Shown: positions 8,026 to 15,283, numbered from the stretch's first letter. The stretch: 33,928 bases of DNA from Muribaculaceae bacterium (GCA_029051525.1 JAIDKG010000063.1:1-33928); one strand, 5' to 3'. The notes: generated by a model from the sequence alone, not told the origin. Numbers and translations: made by a program.

Positions 8026-8793
8026 ATGAGCATTAAGAAAATACTGGTATCACAGCCCAAGCCCTCGACACCGAAATCGCCCTATTACGATATAGCCGAC
8101 CGCCATGGTGTAGAGGTGGTATTTCGCCCGTTTATCAAGGTCGAGGGGCTTAGTGTAAAGGAGTTTCGCCACCAGAAGGTCAATCTTGCCGACTATACTG
8201 CCGTGGTGCTATCGAGCCGCCATGCGGTCGACAACTTCTTCCGTCTCTGTGAGGAGACGAGGGTAAATGTGCCCGACACCACCAAATACTTCTGCACCTC
8301 CGAGAGCATTGCCCTCTATCTGCAGAAATATATAGTGTATCGCAAGCGCAAGATTTTCTTCTCGACCAATGGCAAGCTCAACGACACTCAGCTCCTTGCG
8401 GCCATCGCTAAGAATAAAGGGGAGCGCTTCCTCTTCCCCGTGAGCGATGTGCACGAATCGGGCGCCCCTGAGCTCGACAAGCTCGGCATCAACTACGACA
8501 AGGTGGTGATGTATCGCACCGTGAGCAACGACTTCGGTCCCGACGAGCCCTTCGACTTCGACATGCTCCTCTTCTTCAGCCCTGCCGGAATCGACTCGCT
8601 CAAGAAGAACTTCCCCGACTTCAATCAGGACGATCCCAAGGTCTATATCGGTGCCTACGGCCTGCCCACCGCCAAGGCGGTGGAGGATGCCGGCCTGCGC
8701 CTCGACTATTCCGCCCCCACACCGGAATATCCCTCGATGACCGCCGCCCTTGATGCATTCCTTACCAAGGTCAACGGCGCTCCCGCCAAATGA
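8026..8793 (+). CDS. hemD: Uroporphyrinogen-III synthase
   Basis: This 255-aa cytoplasmic protein has the two-lobed HemD layout. The N-terminal strand is KKILVSQPKP, followed by a FRPFIKVEG stretch, TAVVLSSRHAVDNFF (the 'SRxAV' motif), YRTVSND at the lobe crossover, DMLLFFSPAGIDS (the second 'SPxG' motif) and PTAKAVEDAG. It cyclises hydroxymethylbilane to uroporphyrinogen III, the common precursor of haem, sirohaem and corrinoids. The frame is open from an earlier ATG at 7927, but those 33 residues do not look like HemD, and MSIKKILVSQP is the usual start, so 8026 is chosen. Placement after DUF4271 is typical of Bacteroidales. Confidence 0.88.
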   Translation: MSIKKILVSQPKPSTPKSPYYDIADRHGVEVVFRPFIKVEGLSVKEFRHQKVNLADYTAVVLSSRHAVDNFFRLCEETRVNVPDTTKYFCTSESIALYLQKYIVYRKRKIFFSTNGKLNDTQLLAAIAKNKGERFLFPVSDVHESGAPELDKLGINYDKVVMYRTVSNDFGPDEPFDFDMLLFFSPAGIDSLKKNFPDFNQDDPKVYIGAYGLPTAKAVEDAGLRLDYSAPTPEYPSMTAALDAFLTKVNGAPAK

Positions 8794-8824
8794 TCGTTAT
8801 GGCAATCGCATCAGCCTCATAACA

Positions 8825-8868
8825 CTCCCTTCTCCGGCTCCCCGCATGGTGCGGGCCGGAGAAGGGAG
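8825..8868. terminator. Long GC-rich hairpin after hemD (probable terminator)
   Basis: CTCCCTTCTCCGG pairs with CCGGAGAAGGGAG around an inner CCCGCA-TGG-TGCGGG stem, with only a 2-base bulge. No T-run follows on either strand. It sits 32 bases after the hemD stop and about 45 before the next gene, so it probably separates the two. Confidence 0.55.
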
Positions 8869-8911
8869 CACCCATATCTTTCCACACCCACCCATCACAC
8901 TTACCTGACAT

Positions 8912-11900
8912 ATGCACACAGTCGACGAAACCCTCCTGAGCACCCTCTATCTCAAGGACACCGCCTTCCAGAACCTCATGCAGAAGCGCATCTTCAATGT
9001 GCTCCTTATCGCCACCCCCTACGATGCCTTCATGATGGAGGAGGATGGGCGTGTGGATGAGCAGATATACTTCGAGTATGTAGGTCTAAACCTCTCATCG
9101 CCTCCCCGATTCACAAAAGTGGCCACCTATACCGAGGCGCGCCGTCAGCTTGAAGATAACGACTTCGATCTCATCATCGCCATGCCGGGTGTGGATATCA
9201 GCGAGACATTCCGCGAGGCCCGTCAGCTCGACGCCCTCTACCCCGACATCCCCTTCGTGGTGCTCACCCCATTCTCAAAGGAGGTGCGCCGCCGCATCGC
9301 CAATGAAGACCTGCGCGGGGTGGACTACGTATTCTCCTGGCTCGGCAACGTAGACCTCATCCTCGCCATCATCAAGCTCATCGAAGACCGCATGAACGCC
9401 GAGGCCGACATCCTCGGGGTCGGTGTGCAATGCATCCTTCTGGTGGAAGACTCCATCCGCTTCTACTCCTCGGTGCTCCCCACTCTCTATAAATTCCTGC
9501 TCAAGCAGAGCGTGAAATTCTCGAAAGAGGCCCTCAACGCCCATGAACAGATGCTCCGCATGCGCGGCCGACCCAAGGTGCTTCTGGCCCGCGACTATAA
9601 CGAAGCCTGCGAACTATTCGACCGCTACGGCAGCAATATGCTCGGCGTGATATCAGATGTGCGATTCCCCCGCGACGGTGTGAAAGATCCCCATGCCGGA
9701 TTTGAATTCTCCGCCTATGTGCATGAGCGCGACCCCTACATGCCCATCATCATCGAGAGCCAGGAGAGTGTCAACTCGGTAGAGGCCGCCGAGCTTGGCC
9801 TGAAATTTCTCGACAAAAACTCCAAGACCCTCCCGCTCGACCTGCGCCGCGCCGTGACGCGCAATTTCGGATTCGGCGACCTCGTGGTCCATGATGCCAC
9901 CGACGGCCATGAAATCCTCAGCATCTCCACCCTCAAAGAGATGCAGCACTCCGTGCAGGATATCCCCGATCAGGAACTTTTCGAGCTCTGCGCCTCCAAT
10001 GAGGTGAGCCGGTGGTTCTCCTCGCGGGCCCTCTTCCCGATTGCCGAGGCAATCAAAAGCTACCGCTTCAATACGCTCGACGAGGCTCCGGCTGTGCGCC
10101 GCCTCATCCTGGAATGCATCGTGAAATACCGCCGCATGAAAAACCGAGGCGTGGTGGCCATCTTTCAGGCCGACCGCTTCGACCGCTACAGCAACTTCGC
10201 CCGTATCGGCGATGGCTCGCTCGGCGGCAAAGGGCGTGGCCTGGCATTTATCGACCAGATAATCAAGCGTCACCCGGTCTGTGAGGATTTTCAGGGTGTG
10301 GAAATCACCATACCGCGCACTGTAGTGCTCTGCACCGATGTATTCGACGACTTCATGGAGAGCAACAATCTCTATCCCATAGCTCTCTCCGATGCATCCG
10401 ACGATGAGATTCTCCGCGCCTTCCTCGAAGCCGACCTGCCTGCCGGCCTGACCGATAATTTCCTGGCTCTGTTTGAGGTGGTTGACCGTCCGCTTGCCGT
10501 GCGTTCCTCCTCGCTGCTCGAAGACTCCCACTATCAGCCCTTTGCCGGCATCTACTCCACCTATATGATCCCATCTCTGGCCGACCGCAGCGACCGTCTG
10601 CGTCTGCTCTGCGATGCCGTGAAGAGTGTATATGCCTCGGTCTTCTTCGCCGACTCCAAGGCCTATATGAATGCCACAAGCAATGTGATCGACCAGGAGA
10701 AGATGGCCGTAATCCTCCAGGAAGTGGTGGGAGAGGATCATCAGGGGATGTATTACCCGGGTTTCTCCGGTGTGGGGCGTTCGCTCAATTACTATCCCCT
10801 CAACGATGAGGTGGCCGAAGATGGTGTGGCCGAGGTGGCTGTGGGATTAGGAAAATATATAGTCGACGGCGGCATGGCTCTCCGTTTCTCGCCGAAGCAT
10901 CCCGGCAAGGTGCTCCAGACCTCCACTCTCCAGCTCGCCTTGCGCGACACCCAGACACAGCTCTACGCCCTTCCCACCGATGGCGGAGATAAGCGCGACT
11001 TCAGCACCGACGATTCCTTCAACATCCGCAAGGTCAATGTCAACGACGCCGCCCGCACCGGCGCCCTGCGTTACCTCGTGTCGACCTTCGACATCAACGA
11101 CCGTATGCTCCGCGACACCGACTTCGGAGCCGGACGCAAGGTGGTGACATTCGCCAATGTGCTCAACCACGGAGTGTTCCCGCTGGCCCCCATCGTAGAC
11201 TTCATGCTCTCCACAGGCCAGTATGAGATGGGTCGCCCCGTGGAGATAGAATTCGCCGGCAACATCAACCCCGACGCCATGCGCTCCAAGCGCAAAGGTA
11301 CAATCTACTGGCTCCAGATCCGCCCCATAGTCGATAAGAAAGAGATGCTCGATGACTCCCTGCTCGATGTGCCCGACTCCGACCTCATACTGCGCAGCGA
11401 CACAGCCCTCGGTCACGGACTCATGGAGGGGGTGCGCCATATTGTCTATGTGAAGCCCTCTACTTTCGACTCAATGCGCAATCCGCAGACAGCCGTTGAA
11501 GTGGACCGCGTCAACAAGGAGATGGTGGAGCGTAATCTTCCCTATATCCTTATCGGTCCCGGACGTTGGGGGTCATCCGACGCTGCGCTCGGCATACCGG
11601 TGAAATGGCCACAGATAGCCGGAGCGCGCCTCATCGTGGAGTCGGCACTCTCCGGCTACCGTATCGAACCCTCTCAGGGCACCCACTTCTTCCAGAATCT
11701 CACCTCCTTCGGGGTGGGCTACTTCACCATCGACCAGCCCGGAGGGGAGGGGATGATCGATATGGAATGGCTTGATGCCGCCCCGGCCATATACGAATCG
11801 GAGGCACTGCGCATAGTGGCATTCCCCGAGCCCCTTTCGATTGCCATCAACGGTCGCAAATCGAAAGGTATAGTCGTAAAACCCGGAGTCAAACCCGCCT

Positions 11901-11938
11901 CTGTGACCGACTCCGATCTAACTGCCGATTTCGCCTGA
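8912..11938 (+). CDS. Receiver-domain / PEP-pyruvate-binding (PPDK_N ATP-grasp) fusion protein
   Basis: This 1008-aa cytoplasmic protein has three recognisable parts. Residues ~25-165 look like a degenerate receiver domain: DFDLIIAMPGVD (84-95) has the receiver fold signature but lacks the phosphoacceptor Asp. Residues ~172-320 form a second receiver with intact key residues: Glu179-Asp180, Asp249 in VISDVRFP and Lys302 in FLDKNS. From about 430 onward is the PPDK_N ATP-grasp domain (GDGSLGGKGRGLAF, then AVRSSSLLEDS and FAGIYSTY). The swivelling His domain and the PEP/pyruvate barrel of PEP synthase and PPDK are absent, so it should not be called a PEP synthase. Phosphorylation-controlled nucleotide binding or phosphotransfer is inference. 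Its stop overlaps the next ATG (TGATG). Confidence 0.85.
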   Translation: MHTVDETLLSTLYLKDTAFQNLMQKRIFNVLLIATPYDAFMMEEDGRVDEQIYFEYVGLNLSSPPRFTKVATYTEARRQLEDNDFDLIIAMPGVDISETFREARQLDALYPDIPFVVLTPFSKEVRRRIANEDLRGVDYVFSWLGNVDLILAIIKLIEDRMNAEADILGVGVQCILLVEDSIRFYSSVLPTLYKFLLKQSVKFSKEALNAHEQMLRMRGRPKVLLARDYNEACELFDRYGSNMLGVISDVRFPRDGVKDPHAGFEFSAYVHERDPYMPIIIESQESVNSVEAAELGLKFLDKNSKTLPLDLRRAVTRNFGFGDLVVHDATDGHEILSISTLKEMQHSVQDIPDQELFELCASNEVSRWFSSRALFPIAEAIKSYRFNTLDEAPAVRRLILECIVKYRRMKNRGVVAIFQADRFDRYSNFARIGDGSLGGKGRGLAFIDQIIKRHPVCEDFQGVEITIPRTVVLCTDVFDDFMESNNLYPIALSDASDDEILRAFLEADLPAGLTDNFLALFEVVDRPLAVRSSSLLEDSHYQPFAGIYSTYMIPSLADRSDRLRLLCDAVKSVYASVFFADSKAYMNATSNVIDQEKMAVILQEVVGEDHQGMYYPGFSGVGRSLNYYPLNDEVAEDGVAEVAVGLGKYIVDGGMALRFSPKHPGKVLQTSTLQLALRDTQTQLYALPTDGGDKRDFSTDDSFNIRKVNVNDAARTGALRYLVSTFDINDRMLRDTDFGAGRKVVTFANVLNHGVFPLAPIVDFMLSTGQYEMGRPVEIEFAGNINPDAMRSKRKGTIYWLQIRPIVDKKEMLDDSLLDVPDSDLILRSDTALGHGLMEGVRHIVYVKPSTFDSMRNPQTAVEVDRVNKEMVERNLPYILIGPGRWGSSDAALGIPVKWPQIAGARLIVESALSGYRIEPSQGTHFFQNLTSFGVGYFTIDQPGGEGMIDMEWLDAAPAIYESEALRIVAFPEPLSIAINGRKSKGIVVKPGVKPASVTDSDLTADFA

Positions 11939-12513
11939 TGCAACTCACCTCAGCCTGGAGAGTATGGCTCGCTCCCCGCAGCGCCTATACGCGCCTATGC
12001 GAGATGGAGGAGCAGGCAGCAGAGGCCCGGCTCGAACTCGAGCGCCTCACCGCCCAACTCGAAGATGAGGAGAAAGCTCTGCGCGAGAGCCGGCGCATGC
12101 AGTCGCAGCTCGAGCAGCTCCGCCTCTCGATGGAGGGTGAGGTGCGTCGGCTTCAGGATACCAATGCGGAGCAGCAGAAGCGCCTCCGGGAATGGGAACA
12201 AGCCAGCATAGAGATGGAGCGCGTGGCCTCGCAATTGGAGAAGATGGTGAGTCTGCGGGAGCAGATGCAGAGCATGCGCACCGACTATGAGGCGCGTATC
12301 GCCCGCCTTGAGCGTCAGCTCTGGTCGGCCCGCAGCAATGGACTCCAATATGTGAAAGGAGCCGAAGAGCACCCCGCTCCCGAAGAATCCGAACTCGTGG
12401 AGCCCGGGGAAGATCCCTTCTCGCCGCCGGCTCCCATCCGCATGGCCAAAGAGCGTCCGCGCCTGCCGCGCACCGACGACGATACCGACTGGCTGCTCTC
12501 GCTGCCCGACTGA
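11938..12513 (+). CDS. Coiled-coil protein translationally coupled to the REC-PPDK_N protein
   Basis: This 191-aa protein has no signal peptide. Residues ~20-132 are a nearly unbroken Glu/Arg/Leu/Gln-rich heptad pattern (for example LELERLTAQLEDEEKAL), so a long coiled coil. The C-terminal ~55 residues are acidic, Pro-rich and probably disordered, ending in DDDTDWLLSLPD. I do not recognise a family. Its ATG shares one base with the stop of the upstream gene, which suggests that the two proteins are made together and may bind each other. Base composition and codon use match its neighbours. Confidence 0.75.
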   Translation: MQLTSAWRVWLAPRSAYTRLCEMEEQAAEARLELERLTAQLEDEEKALRESRRMQSQLEQLRLSMEGEVRRLQDTNAEQQKRLREWEQASIEMERVASQLEKMVSLREQMQSMRTDYEARIARLERQLWSARSNGLQYVKGAEEHPAPEESELVEPGEDPFSPPAPIRMAKERPRLPRTDDDTDWLLSLPD

Positions 12514-13138
12514 TACAAGCCTTCCCAACCTGACCGCCTTTGACCCGGTCGCGGCCTGCCGCGACCGGGTACCGTCGGCCAGTCGCTCCGCGACTGAGGC
12601 TGCGCTTGGGGAGTCGGTATGCTGGTGGGTCGGAGACCCACCAGAACTGAAGCGACTGCATGGCCTCACCGGCTCTTATAGTGCAGTCGCTCCGCGACTG
12701 GCCGACGGTGGGGTGGACACTCCGCGCACTGCTCAGACTAATCGTCTGAGCAGTACGCGGTTACGAGGCCGTGCAGTCGCTCCGCGACTGGCCGACGATG
12801 GGGTGGACACTCCGTGCACTGCTCGGACTGTTGCCCGAGCAGTGCGCTTACAGTCCTCGTGGGTCTACGACCCACGAGCATACCAACTTCTCGTGTGCAG
12901 GCTAAGTCGCGGAGCGACTGCACTGCATAGTAACCGCGTACAGCTCAGACGATTAGTCTGAGCTGTGCGCGGAGAGTGTCACCTCATCGTGGGCCAGTCG
13001 CGGAGCGACTGCACTATATGTACTGTCGTGGAGATCGACCGGGGGCTGTGCTATGGGAGTCGGTATGCCGGAGGGTCGGAGACCCACCAGGATTGGTAGA
13101 CCCACCAGGACTAATCGGAGACCCACGAGGACTGAAAT
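12514..13138. repeat. Composite hairpin repeat block (CAGTCGC family), locus 2
   Basis: This gene-free block contains the CCCGGTCGCGGC-CT-GCCGCGACCGGG hairpin (12544-12569). CAGTCGCTCCGCGACTG palindromes are at 12580, 12684 and 12774, and inverted copies are at 12904 and 12995, with ~90-base spacing within pairs. Long hairpins lie between them at 12722-12760, 12816-12845 and 12934-12972. GTGGGTC-type hairpins are at 12622-12644 and 12856-12878. The order of modules matches 521-681. The frames across it are repeat-derived and not called. Confidence 0.8.
13004..13138. repeat. 135-bp direct repeat, left copy
   Basis: Identical by eye over its whole length to 13643-13777 (offset 639). It carries part of a CAGTCGC palindrome and three successive right-arm copies of the GACCCACCAGGA motif. 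Confidence 0.9.
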
Positions 13139-13144
13139 GGCGAG

Positions 13145-13606
13145 TCACAGACTGAAATAGCCACCTGTTTTTTTAGAACCTCGATATTCTATAATATTCA
13201 GCTCTACCAAGTGCTTCAAGACTCTCATTATTGTTCTAACACTCTTGTTGAATTCATCTGCCAATGCAACCGCACTGATACCCGGAGAAGATACAATACG
13301 ATTATATATCAACTTTTCAATCTCATTTATCGTGTCATTTATCGTGTCATTTATCGTGTCATTTATCGTGCCATTCTTGTGATCCGATAAATCTGGGCGT
13401 ATAAAAGTCACCTTGACCACGCCTCTTTCATCAGTTACTTTCGGCTGGGGTAATCCTGCACGTTTGCACTCCTCAAAAATCATTGACAGACCTCTGCCCC
13501 AATGCTCGATTACACCACTGTAATACATTACGCGGGCTATGGTTTCGTTTGGCGGTTCTGATGTATGGGAGGCGAGTATCCGGGAGCCGTATGCAAGTTG
13601 ATCCGC
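13145..13606 (-). pseudogene. Truncated AlbA_2/AAA_4-type putative transcriptional regulator (C-terminal remnant)
   Basis: Reading leftward from about 13606, the frame gives AYGSRILASHTSEPPNET, EHWGRGLSMIFEECKRAGLP and a C-terminal winged-helix-like part (SAVALADEFNKSVRTIMRVL). This is the C-terminal region of Bacteroidetes ATP-binding (HATPase_c_4) putative DNA-binding proteins with an AlbA_2 (Schlafen-like) N-terminus. That N-terminal part and most of the ATPase domain are missing; upstream the frame runs into the 135-bp repeat, which supplies an artificial start at 13765. A four-fold TIND/TINE linker is coded by 12-bp tandem repeats. The last residues and stop also come from repeat-like sequence. 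It is probably non-functional. Confidence 0.7.
13330..13379. repeat. 12-bp tandem repeat inside the regulator remnant
   Basis: ATTTATCGTGTC occurs three times in a row, followed by a fourth diverged unit. On the minus strand it codes TIND units between the ATPase part and the winged helix. Whole-codon units would let the linker change length without a frameshift. Confidence 0.8.
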
Positions 13607-13642
13607 CGGTATCCCGGTGGGTCGGAGACCCACCAGAACTGA

Positions 13643-13777
13643 AGCGACTGCACTATATGTACTGTCGTGGAGATCGACCGGGGGCTGTGCTATGGGAGTC
13701 GGTATGCCGGAGGGTCGGAGACCCACCAGGATTGGTAGACCCACCAGGACTAATCGGAGACCCACGAGGACTGAAAT
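13643..13777. repeat. 135-bp direct repeat, right copy
   Basis: Same sequence as 13004-13138. Together they bracket the regulator remnant, as expected after a repeat-mediated insertion or duplication. Confidence 0.9.
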
Positions 13778-13789
13778 AATAGAGCTATG

Positions 13790-13841
13790 ATCGACCGCGT
13801 ACTACTACTACTCCGTTAGGATGTAGTTGTGCGTGGTCGAT
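13790..13841. other. Long imperfect hairpin upstream of the small exported protein gene
   Basis: ATCGACCGCGTACTACTACT pairs with AGTTGTGCGTGGTCGAT, allowing a few mismatches, around a loop with CCGTTAG. It lies 115-180 bases upstream of the next start codon. No TAnnTTTG promoter could be found between it and the gene. Confidence 0.45.
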
Positions 13842-13967
13842 ATAATCTCTACTCTAAACAATTTGGGGAGGGGAATTGTTAATAGATGTGAGTGAGTGCT
13901 AATAATGGTGTTCGCTTTGAAAATTGGGGCTTCGGCCTCAGGGAATAATAACTAAATGCAAGCAGCT

Positions 13968-14429
13968 ATGAAGAAGCTTATACTCTCATCCATACTCCTT
14001 GGTGCAGGCGCCTTTTCGGCATCGGCTGTATCTCCTTTCTTCGAATTCATGCCTGTAATCGCAGGCGACGACTACACCGCGTTCAATTTTCAGGGTGGAA
14101 TCAAAGCCGACGTACACCCCAATATCGCCCTTGGTCTGGGCGTAGGTATCACTGAAGAATGGAACTTCAAGCACGGTCCGCTGCTTCCGATTTTCGGACG
14201 CGCGGAGTTCTCCGGTCGTCTCGGTTCGCTCAACCCCTTCTTCTCATTTGATGTGGGTTATGAGATCAACACCGAGTGTACAGAATGCGGTGCGGTGCTT
14301 GTCAACCCGATGGTCGGTCTGAAGTTCGGCAACTGGTATGGTGGCATCGGTTATCTCGGCCACTGCTGGACTCAGTCGGGAAGCGGCTCCACCAGCTGCT
14401 TCAACATGAAGATTGGCTACAACTTCTAA
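13968..14429 (+). CDS. Small exported protein, probable outer-membrane beta-barrel
   Basis: From this start the protein is 153 aa. A signal peptide (MKKLILSSILLGAGAFSASA) is followed by a mature part of alternating hydrophobic strands rich in Gly, Phe and Tyr, such as FNFQGGIKADV, ALGLGVGI and VGLKFGNWYGGIGYLG. It ends in MKIGYNF, and a terminal aromatic Phe is the mark of outer-membrane barrels. About six to eight strands would fit. A CTECG pair and two more Cys (HCW, SCF) might form disulphides. An in-frame ATG four codons upstream (13956) is possible, but the Lys-rich start fits a signal peptide better. I do not recognise the family. Confidence 0.75.
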   Translation: MKKLILSSILLGAGAFSASAVSPFFEFMPVIAGDDYTAFNFQGGIKADVHPNIALGLGVGITEEWNFKHGPLLPIFGRAEFSGRLGSLNPFFSFDVGYEINTECTECGAVLVNPMVGLKFGNWYGGIGYLGHCWTQSGSGSTSCFNMKIGYNF

Positions 14430-14458
14430 GATATAAAACATCCTGTATTACACAAGTC

Positions 14459-14502
14459 CTCTGCTGCCGTCCGATGAGGTATCGGGCGGCAGCGGATTTT
14501 TT
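14459..14502 (+). terminator. Intrinsic terminator of the small barrel protein gene
   Basis: CTGCTGCCGTCCGAT and ATCGGGCGGCAGCGG form a 15-bp stem with two weak pairs and a 5-base loop, followed by ATTTTTTG. Confidence 0.85.
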
Positions 14503-14518
14503 GTATCCTTACGTCGTG

Positions 14519-14606
14519 TATAGTGCAGTCGCTCCGCGACTGGTCGACGACGGGGTGTGCTCTTCGCGCACCTCACTCTTAATCAGTCGCAGAGCGACTG
14601 CATTAT
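14519..14606. repeat. Inverted pair of CAGTCGC palindromes (REP-like doublet)
   Basis: CAGTCGC-TCC-GCGACTG (14526-14542) and CAGTCGC-AGA-GCGACTG (14584-14600) lie in opposite orientation. Their outer flanks, TATAGTG and CATTATA, are also complementary apart from one base, so the pair forms a larger inverted repeat, like a bacterial interspersed mosaic element. It lies between convergent genes. Confidence 0.7.
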
Positions 14607-14626
14607 AGGAGGACTATAACAGGTGG

Positions 14627-14938
14627 TCAGCAGAGGGCAAGAGTTTCACCACCGAAAGAAAGGGTGGCGGAAACCCCCATTGCCTTGAATGCCCTTATAA
14701 TTGTACCTATGGTAAGGTTATGTCCTCTTTCGATACGGGAGATTTGAGCACGTTGTACACCCATTAGTTCTCCAAGCTGCGATTGTGTAAGCTCTTTCTT
14801 TTTTCTTGCTTGTTTTATAGCTTCGCCGAGGAGATAGGACTGTAATTCGGTCTCAAAAGTGTCACGCCGAGGGGTGCCTGCCTTACCGACAACTCTGTTG
14901 AGCATTTCATCATGTGTGTATAGTTTCATATTCTCCAT
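14627..14938 (-). CDS. HigA-type antitoxin, XRE-family DNA-binding protein
   Basis: This 103-aa protein has a helix-turn-helix of the Cro/C1 type at about residues 40-93: IKQARKKKELTQSQLGELMG, then VQRAQISRIERG as the recognition region. The N-terminal ~35 residues (with GTPRRDTFETEL) match the extension of HigA antitoxins paired with Gp49-like toxins. It should neutralise the upstream toxin and repress the pair's promoter. The gene begins 3 bases after the toxin stop, and toxin-first order is typical of higBA. It is clearly related to the antitoxin at 30166-30498. Confidence 0.85.
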   Translation of the reverse strand: MENMKLYTHDEMLNRVVGKAGTPRRDTFETELQSYLLGEAIKQARKKKELTQSQLGELMGVQRAQISRIERGHNLTIGTIIRAFKAMGVSATLSFGGETLALC

Positions 14939-14941
14939 AGT

Positions 14942-15283
14942 TTAATTGTTTTTATTTTTAAAATATTCGTTTCTCAGTGATTTAGCTCGAGAAATCTCAT
15001 TTTCGGGAGTTTTCTGAGTTTTCTTGATAAAGCCATGAGTCGCAACCACTAAATGCCCACTTTGATTATCCCAGAAGGCGAGCAATCGATATGTCATACC
15101 TTGGTATTTTGTTCGAAATTCCCAAATATCATCAGTGAGTTTCTTGAACAAATCTTTGTCCATGAAGTATCGGCTTTTTGAGATGTTGTAAGCTATCTTG
15201 TACTGGACCTTTTCAGGTAGAGATTCAAGATAGCTTAAAGCCGGTTCCATGTATATGACATCAAACTTTGCTTTGAGTTCCAT
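14942..15283 (-). CDS. HigB-type toxin (RelE/ParE superfamily, Gp49-like)
   Basis: This 113-aa protein has the features of phage-derived Gp49-like/HigB toxins: YLESLPEKVQYKIAYNI, DLFKKLTDDIWEFRTKYQGM, then YRLLAFWD and ATHGFIKKT. Toxins of this superfamily usually cleave mRNA at the ribosome. The frame is open 10 codons further upstream to an ATG at 15313, but a promoter box at 15311-15318 would put the transcription start near 15306, after that ATG; MELKAKFDV at 15283 is therefore chosen. It is paired with the antitoxin 3 bases downstream and paralogous to the toxin at 30511-30849. Confidence 0.85.
   Translation of the reverse strand: MELKAKFDVIYMEPALSYLESLPEKVQYKIAYNISKSRYFMDKDLFKKLTDDIWEFRTKYQGMTYRLLAFWDNQSGHLVVATHGFIKKTQKTPENEISRAKSLRNEYFKNKNN

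Noticed and set aside
9653-10741. 362-codon open frame antisense to the REC-PPDK_N gene
   Set aside because: It lies fully within a conserved coding region and has the same biased composition as other antisense frames.
8912-11938. Calling the receiver/ATP-grasp protein a PEP synthase (ppsA)
   Set aside because: Only the PPDK_N-type ATP-grasp part is present; the phosphohistidine and PEP/pyruvate-binding barrel domains are missing.
12315-13012. Small open frames across the second repeat block, including one antisense to the coiled-coil gene
   Set aside because: These are repeat-derived peptides rich in Arg, Pro and Ser, and they end or shift at hairpins. No domain was seen.
13607-13765. N-terminal ~50 residues of the frame covering the regulator remnant
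   Set aside because: They are encoded by the 135-bp repeat and neighbouring hairpin sequence, not by the regulator gene.
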